Assembly: GCF_001649575.2 (NCBI RefSeq)
Contig: NC_051446.1
Coordinates: 23,691,748 to 23,755,747 of the forward strand
Origin: Kryptolebias marmoratus
Lineage: Eukaryota > Chordata > Actinopteri > Cyprinodontiformes > Rivulidae
Length of the DNA stretch: 64,000 bases
Direction: 5' to 3'
Of this stretch, positions 51,738 to 60,700 are shown in pieces; positions within the stretch are counted from its first letter, which is position 1; each line of letters starts with the position of its first letter. A program made the translations under genes and the position numbers. Under the pieces are notes generated by a model, which made no database searches, was not told where the DNA came from, and saw nothing but the letters and a program-made list of their open reading frames with translations.

Positions 51738-54700
51738 CGTCAGCTGGGATACACCCCTCTGCATGTGGCCTGTCACTACGGCAACGTGAAGATGGTCAAC
51801 TTTCTTCTGAAGAATCAGGCGAAGGTCAACGCAAAAACCAAGGTAGGCCCTAGTTGGAAGCATCCCTGGATGTCGGAGGTCCTCAGTAGTTTCCTGTGTG
51901 TGTGTCCTAACGTGCTCTGTCATCCACAGAACGGTTACACACCTCTGCATCAGGCTGCCCAGCAGGGACACACACACATCATCAACTTACTGCTGCAACA
52001 CGGAGCGTCGCCCAACGAACTCACTGCGGTCAGTGGCTTCTGGCCAGTCCTCACATTCTTACTTTCTGCTATTTTAGCTGTTCGTAGATAGGAAATGTTC
52101 AGCTCATTCATCAGATGGGTGCTGTGACTTTTGGTTTTTGACGTTTTTAAAATATTTTTTCCTTCAAAAAATGCATGGAAATTTCTTTAATTCATTATAA
52201 AAAACATCTTCTCTTTAAAATCCCCTTTAGCTTACTGGCTCTGTTTTTGTCTCTTATGCTACTTTTAGCTTCTAGCTGCAGTTCTGCTACTTTTAGCTTC
52301 GAGCTTTCCTTTTGCTACTTTAGCTTTTAGCTACCATCCTGCTACTTTTAACTTTTAACTAGACTTTTGCTACTTTAGCTTCTAGCTAGTCTTTTGTTCT
52401 TTTACCTTTTAGCTAGTCTTTGGCTATTTTACCTTTTAGCTACCATTCTACTACTTTTAGCTTTTAGGTGGCATTTTGGTACTTTTAGCTTTATCTAGCC
52501 TTTTGCTGCTCTAGCTGTTAGTTACCTTTCTGCTTGCCTTTTGCTACTTTAGCTTTTAGCCACCATCCTGCTACTTTTAGCTTTTAACTAGACTTTTGCT
52601 ACTTTAGCTTTTAGCCACCATCCTGCTACTTTAGCTTTTAACTCGCCTTTTGCTACTTTAGCTTTTAGCCACCATCCTGCTACTTTTAGCTTTTAACTAG
52701 ACTTCTGCTACTTTAGCTTCTAGCTAGTCTTTTGTTCTTTTACCTTTTAGCTACCATTCTGCTACTTTGTAGCTTTTAGGTAGTGTTTTGGTACTTTTAG
52801 CTTTATCTAGCCTTTTGCTGCTCTAGCTGTTAATTACCGTTCTGCTACTTTTAGCTTTAGGTAGTCTTTTGCCACTTTAGCTTATATTTACCCTTTTTAC
52901 TACTTTAGCTTCTAGCAAGCCTTTTGTTCTTTTACCTTTTAGTTAGCCATTTGCTACTTTTAGCTAACACTTTAGCATTCTGCTTCTTTTAGCTTTAAAA
53001 GCAACTCACAGCTTCATTTTCACAGGAAACGGTTTCGGCTGTTTTGGTTGTTTTCTGAAGGATTTTCTCTTTTTCCAGAACGGGAACAGCGCTCTGTCCA
53101 TCGCCAGGAGGCTCGGCTACATCTCTGTGGTCGACACGCTGAAGGTCGTCACAGAGGAGACGCTCACCACTCAGGTCTGAGTTTCTTCTCAGAGTTCTGT
53201 CGGCTTCAAACAAACATTCCGGATCGGGTTCCTTAACTAAATAGAAGACTTGGATCAGGAAGAGACCAAAAATTAAACAAACGATCCGCGTCTTTACGTC
53301 TAAATTAGTCATCAATCTGTTTCCTAACTACTTTTCACTCTGTAGTTATTTATGTCTGTTAGCAAAATATCTCGTGAATCAACAGGCAGCTTTTATTGAA
53401 AATAATCTGTACGGCTACAACTGCAGAACTTTAGGAGGGAATCTGATTCAAGATGGCTGCCAGAGCTAGCTAAACTTGGCAAACACATCAGAAGGCTGTA
53501 AGTCCGTCAGTTTGACAGAAGATAAATGATGCTGTGGTAGTCGCTGAGAGTCATCCCCAACACATCCTCAAAAAAATGATTTCTTCAAAGAATGCTTCCT
53601 GTTTACGTTTTAGTTCGACGTGTTTTATCTGATCAGCATCAGCACCATAATAAGAGTTTGTTTGTTTGTTTGTTTGTTTGACAGACGGTGATAGAGAAGC
53701 ACAAGATGAACGTTCCAGAGACCATGAACGAGGTGCTGGACATGTCCGACGACGACGGTGAGCTCCAAGTCCGGTCGTTGAGTCCTGAACAGAGAGCCGA
53801 GGGCGATAAAATATCAGAAACGATGCAAAGTTCCTCTGGTTCTTAATCAGGAAGTCGATGTTGTTCAGCCGCCGTGATTGTTTTGGTTTTCAGCGTCCAT
53901 TATTTAACGTTTTTCTTACAAACATTGATTATAAGTAATTGAATCTTTTCAAACTGATGCATCCAACCATTTAGAATCGCAGCTAATCACTTTTGTTTTC
54001 TTTGATATGATTTTGTCATAAATTATTTTGCCTCTTTTTGTTTTTTTTATTAAATTTTTCCATCCAAACCCAGCCTTTAAAGCCAATGTCCCCGAAATGA
54101 TCACAGACGACTATTTTTCTGATGTGGAAGAAGGTATTTCATTTCAGTTTTCTAAGTTTTCTTTACGACTCTCTCTGCATGTCCGTGTTTTGATTGATTT
54201 AGTTTTTTTCCCTTAAACTTCCAGTCTTCTGTGACTTTTAACTCTTCACTGTTGTCAAGTTTGATATAAATTTGTTTTTAAACTGAAAACGACTTCAGTT
54301 TAGTTCAGGTTTCCCTGTCCTGATTCTGGAGTTTTAGGTTATTATCACCTGTCGTTAAAGGTGTTTATGTGTGTGATCGTGTGTGAATATACACCTCCAG
54401 CTGACTAACTTCACTTCCTTACAAGATGGCCGCCACAGCTGATCGATCTTAGCCAAACATGTCTATAACTCAGTCAGTTTTGCAGACACTGAGCTAAAAT
54501 CATCCCCAACACATCTGACGAGCGTGATGTCTTTTACATGACGGCTTTAACTCCGTTCCTTGAGTTATAAGATGATTTTATTTTGAAACTCTGGCAGGAA
54601 ATGTGGCGGGCTGGTAGCTCTGAAATGCCATATTTTAAATGTTCGGTCACGTCTCACCGTTTTTATCCCCATGTATGTGCCGTAACGCTGCTCAGATATG

Positions 54701-57700
54701 CTCCTCTCTGCTGGTTGCCATGCCAACTGTCTGCCCGTGGCGTGGTGGGGTGTATAACACAACACTGCGGATGTCACACACTCGATGCTTTGTCTCCCTG
54801 AGCTTGTCAGTGACGCTTCCATTGTGGCTCCACACAGTGGGCCCAAAGCAAACGCTGAACCAGCTGCTGCAGAGTGCTACTGTTTACTTTGTGCGTGTCC
54901 TTTCTATTCCCCGTCACACTTCTGATGCGTTTTCGTACAGTCGGTCAAGTCCGTCTGCTTTTACACTGGGAGGGTTTTTCAGTTTCGTCCTCTCTGTGGG
55001 GGTGTTAAAAAAAAAAACTTCACATTTCCTCAACTCGGTCTGAAGTTTTTCTCAGTAAACGAGAAACTAACCGGCGTCATCACTGCGACTTCCTTCTGCC
55101 GTCGTTTAGAATAAATGTAAGAAAACATCGAAAGCCCAGCTCTCTGCCAGAAGCTTTTCGTAGAGAAAATTTCAGATTATGTCTCTCTTATTCAAAACGA
55201 GCTAGCAGAGAGGAAGAGCTGTGCTGAAAACGTCACCTGCTGCTCATAAAAGTCACGTCCTGCAGCTGTTTTTGCTCCAAGACGACGAATAAAACTAGTC
55301 TGTTCACACAAGCTTTCAAAAAAATCATGAAAAAGGATCATTAAGGTGTTCTGAGATGGGGCTCTGTAGACTGGTTATGAACAATAAACATCTTACCTGT
55401 TGTAGATAACTCTTTGAGCAGCTTCAGTTTGGTTCTAACGGCACATCTGGACGACTTTAACAGCATTTCATGTGAACGTTTTTTTTTTTTTTTTTTTACA
55501 AACATGTACATCCTCCTCCAGTTTCACATGACACAGTTATTCCAGCTGAAATATTATGACATTCCTGCAGGAAGTGCTCCACGCTGCACCAGAACTGCTA
55601 TAGCTAGCTGCTGCCGCTATATGTGGTTGCAAACGATCGCTGAATTCTGTGTAAATAACCGTGTGGTGTAAAAACTGACAGCAATGTAAACATAAAATAA
55701 CTTTCAAACCAAACATTGAAACTGTTTTAAGACGACAACAGCCAACAAAAAGTTTGATGAAAGCTAAAAGTAGCAGAAGAGTAGTTTAAAAAAGAGCATA
55801 AAAATATAAGAATAGAGCCGGTTTGCTGAAGCTGATTTAGGAGAACAATATTTTTAATGAAATCGAAGAGATCCTGAAGTATTTCTGTGGTGAACATATT
55901 GGTAAATAAAGTTAATTGTTTTAAAAAGTTATAAAAAAACAACAAAAGTCATAACGCCCATCTCCTGAATGAGCTGAAAAATAAGAAACAAGAAAAAAAT
56001 AGTTTGAACTAATAAACTGCAGCTGTTCAAAGAGTTATCTACAACAGGTAAGATATTAATTGTTCGTAAAAAGATCTCCTTAAACAGAAATGGAAGCTGA
56101 AAATACGACTCGAAAGTCGTAAAATAAATCTGATTTAACTGTCAGTGTGAAGCAGCTAAACTCTGAGTGCGAGTTTAATTTCTGTTCATGCATGGCTCCG
56201 TGCGGAATGTGTGTTCAAGTTGTTGTTGTCCATCCCGGACTTCTGATCTAAAAATAAATGAGTGTAACTGTAGTCACATTCACGCTCTCACGTATCGGCT
56301 GCAGTCACTCTAAACAGAACCTGTGCAGTGTTTCATAAACCGAGTCCTCCGTGGATCATTTCCAGAACTCATATATATAATTTGTCACCGGGGGTCTGAG
56401 ATCAGAACCACTATGTAATGAAAGGCATTAATACAATTACAGCATGTCGGCTTATTCCTTGCTTGTAATTCATTGATTCCAGTGCTGTTTGTCGTTCGTA
56501 GCTTTTTATTATCCTGGCAGTAAATATAGCAGTTTGCTGTTTTCATCTGTCAAACGGGAGCAGATCCATTACGTCTCAGTCTGACAACCACACAGGAGAA
56601 AAGTCTGGGCCAAGGTTTGCATCCAAGGCCTGAAATGATCAGTTTGATTAAAACCTGCAAACAGGTTTGATTCTAAAAAATAAGAAAGTTTGTCTGCTGC
56701 AGTTTGTGCCGTTCTACCTAATAACCGACAGATTCGTTCCTTTGCTTTGTTGTTGAATGCTAATTTTAATGTTTTAATAACCAAAAAGTTTCAGCCTTTG
56801 TTTGCAGATTCTCAGAGAAAAGATAATGAAGCAGTTTTAAATTCTTAGTTTTGAGCGGAGGATTAATACCGAGCTGCTGTTCATAGAGACAGGAATGTGT
56901 TTAGATGTTAGGCAACTATCTGAGTCACAAATCCACTTACTATTTCTGTGCTGCAGTGAGCTGGAGGTGTGTGTGTGTGTTTTGGCACACACACTCTCAC
57001 ACAGTCTGGTTAATCCCGGAGCGGGGTTGGTAGGCGGGAGAAAGACGATCTGTTTGTGTGCGTGCCGGGCTCTGCAAAAGAGTCAGTTCATGCCGGAGAG
57101 CTGGACTGAGTGCTGAAGGGAGGCTGAAAGTGCAGGAAAAGTTTGTCCGGTGGTTCAGTTCCACCCCTCCACCCCTCAAACTGGTCTCAATGAAGTGCTT
57201 TAAAGCAGGAGGTGAGTTTCTGGCTGTTTGAAGAGGGGACTTTGCTCCTGTTGGAGCCGGACAGAGAGCGAGTCCTGGAGAATCGGTTGGAATGTGGCCA
57301 GATGGGGTCTGAAGGGTCTCGTGTGCGGGGACTCGAGGGAAAGTTTTTAGGGGGAGGGGTGCCGTGGCAGCAGGGGGTGAAAGGGAAGGGGTTTCTCTGT
57401 TGCTTTGTGGTTGTTGGAATGCCTTCCTTTTTTGTTTCTTTTCGTTTCTCCGCCTGCATGCACTTGCCTCTCCTCCCCTCGATGCTTCACCTCTCAGCAC
57501 CTCATCAGTAGGTCTGGATCTGCTGCACCTCTGACGGGGGAATAACATGCTGCTTAACTTTCCTGCTGCATCTTTGATGTATGTTTTAACTCGGTTTGTA
57601 GCGTCTGAATGATGTGTTTGCTGTGATGAGACGGAAGAATGCTGTAGCGTTGTGCTGTGATCAGTGAACCGTATTAGAAAGAGTTAAACTTGTTTGTTTT

Positions 57701-60700
57701 TGTCCTCTTGGGACAGAAAGCTTTTAGTGACACCATGACTGATCTGGGAAACAGCCTCTGGGCAGAGGAAGCATTGATTTTTCGGTCTAAAAGAGCTTTT
57801 GTTGATGATATTCTGCTTTTGCTTTAGGACACATGTTGATCTCTCACATGATGCACGATGTGTGACCATCAGCTACGAGGTGAAGAAGTTACAGCTGTAA
57901 CTCCTGTTTGTTTCCACCACCAGGTGACGATGCAATGACGGGGGACACAGACAAATATCTGGCCCCCCACGACCTGCGGGAGCTGGGGGACGACTCGCTC
58001 CCTCAGGAGGGCTACATGGGCTTCAGTGTCGGTGCACGGTCGCAGAGGTAAGGCTCGCTGCTGCAGAAACTAACCAGCTCCTTTTGTAGTCAATGAAATC
58101 CTAATTTGCACCAAAGTTGTCTTTTTTTTCTGCAAAATGAGGCCACATTCACACAGAAACACGAGCTTTACAAGACGATGTTTTTTAGCAGTGAACCCCA
58201 GTGGGTCCAGCTCCACGTGGACATGAAGTTTATCCAGATGAGTCTAAAATTATCCCTGTAAACACGGCACAGTTTCTAGAAACGCCTTCACCCATACGGA
58301 AACACCAAAAACAACCCCAGCAGACTCAAAATGATGTGGAAGCTACGGCCGGTCTTCCCCAGAGATTAAATCACAAACGCGGGGCCGGCTGCCAGAGTGG
58401 CTGCAAAATGAGCCGAGCTGAGCAAGATCAGCAACAAAATAACGTGCACAGCCAAGAATACAGTTCTGGCTGCTCAAAACGCCACGACACGGCTCGCTGG
58501 TCACTTTGTCATGAGACTGCAACTAAAAGTTCAGGGTTTTTTCACCAACAATGAGAGACCACCTCAACCAATACACACCTCTTATGTTTAGTTTTGACTG
58601 GCTGGGCCTCTGCCAGCTTTTACTTTTTTCATTATTTGTCTGCGCTACAAGAATCTCTGTGTGGGACCAGAGGGACAGAAGTTAAAAAAGATGAGATGCT
58701 CAGTAAAGTAAAAATACTCACTGGGTTCAAATGCACTCTGACCAATACAGCAAACAAAAAACTGAGAAATGGCTCACAAAATCCTGGTCCAAACCCTTCC
58801 ATCACCAACAAATAATGTTGTAAAGAAGTTGCTAATGAAGAGTAAAAAATGAGTCCAAAGTTGAATATAAATATAATCTGCATTTTTACCATTTAAACAC
58901 AGAAGCAGCCTGTTTCCTCATGGAGGTTGTAGAGTATTATGTGTGTCTACAAACCAACAATGAAAATAAAAACTTTATTACTGCAGCTTTCACAAGTTTT
59001 CAAATTGGATTTTGAAGTTAGGGTTGGTTAGGAACCGCCCTCTTTCTGAGTTGTTCCAGTTGAATTTTCCAACTTGGAAGTCAGAAATTTCAACTTCTGA
59101 CAACAAATTGGAATGCCCCATTTTCCATGTTCCATCTAACTGCTGTTTATGGAAAAGATGAGCTTTTATTTCTCTTATTGCTGCTTGCCTTTCACGCATA
59201 TTTTTTTAATCATGTGTTGGAATTAACCATAGTTTAGATGTGGTATTATTTCCCACATTGTTATTTCTTAATTATTACTGAAACAACAGGGTTTTACAAA
59301 CAAAAAAATGATCTAAAAGCAGGTCCCTCATTAACATCTAGAGGCAGGTGTAGATTTCCCCTCAGAGGAGGCTGGAGTTCACCTCATTCTGGACTTTATG
59401 CTCTTTTGAAAATATTGACACTTGTGCAACATAGTCAAGAAGGAGGGGTTATTGAATATCTGAGGGGTGACATAAACAGACACCGAGCCACAGGAAATTA
59501 GAAACGTGTTCGATTCCGTGGCCTGGAGCACCGGGTTGGGTTTAATCAACCGACGTGGTCCAGTTGGGTCACTTCTGTAGGCAGATTGTTTCTTAAATCG
59601 TAATAAATAAAGCTGCATTTTAAGAATTTCATGCTAAAGCCCAGTTTAACTGGACTTGTTACAATATATGATGTTATTAGGCTACAATAATCAGAATATT
59701 TTATTTAAATCTGGTCAAGTATTGGCAGGCAAAGCAAAGGTTTCCTGTAGAAACTTCAATAAAATCCGTGCATGGATCGTGTTGGATTCAAACAGGTGGT
59801 TTTTATTTTTGTCTGCGTCCAAAATGTTCATTAAACTCTAAGTAAGATAAAACAAATGCCTCCTCCTCCTTAATCCTGCTTGAAATGAATGAAACTTACA
59901 CGCTTCCTCTGAAATGAAGCCATCATTTGTGAAGTATGTTTTGCTCAGTCGGCATCATTCTGCTCCCCTGCCCTGGCTTCTCTCCTCTCTGCATCACTTC
60001 TTCCACTCCTCTGTTTGTTCATGATGTCTTATTCTCTCCTCATGTCCGTTCTTAACGTTAGTACCAAAGCCAGGTAAGAGTCATGGCATGAAAGACCCTC
60101 CATCGTCACCCCTCCTCACCCATCTCCCTCCAAACCCCCGTCTGTCAGTTTCAGACTCTATACTTCTGTGTAATGAAGATTTTATGCATACTTCCCTACT
60201 AACTTAATGATTTTGATTTATTATTGAGTGTTTTAACGATGTGTTGTGTCCTGTGGGATGTACATGTGTGATTTGTGGTTTGTTTTTGTGTTTGACTGTT
60301 TATCATTTCTGCCTGGGTCTCTGTGGGTTTGCATAAAGTTGAAGCTTGGCATCCTTTTTGGTTTGTTGTGGAGTTTTTATTTTTTACTGAGCTTCCAGGG
60401 ACTCGAGCTGGTAAAATACATTGCTTCATATTAAGGAAGCTGTTTCTTTTGTATGTTTTATGACAAAGAGCAGACGCATTTTGTTTTAAAATGATTAAAC
60501 AGTGAAGCTTCAGTACGAAGAATCGTGTATGGTTAATTCAAAAAGTGGGTTAATGAGGCTCCAGAGGAAACTGGAAGGAACATTTTACACATATTATAAC
60601 ATATATACACTGAGAATTACAGAAATACAGCCTCAAATCTGACAAAGCTGTAACATTGTGTAAAATGTAAATAAAAATAATGATCTGCAAATCTCATAAA

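Larger units (their letters stand above)
54134..57923. other. ank3: ank3 intron 24 with internal promoter candidate
   Basis: 3.8 kb containing a family A copy, a family B element, a possible conserved block near 56420-56490 and, at its 3' end, the candidate short-isoform first exon with its leader (57000-57211). Confidence 0.5.

Noticed and set aside
56997..57548. 183-codon minus-strand open frame
   Set aside because: Proline- and serine-rich low complexity with no domain; it overlaps the leader of the candidate ank3 short-isoform exon on the other strand.
58140..58560. Possible additional exon or gene (117-codon frame)
   Set aside because: The wording (cattcacacagaaacacgag, catacggaaacacc) resembles an eroded transposon; there is no ankyrin similarity.
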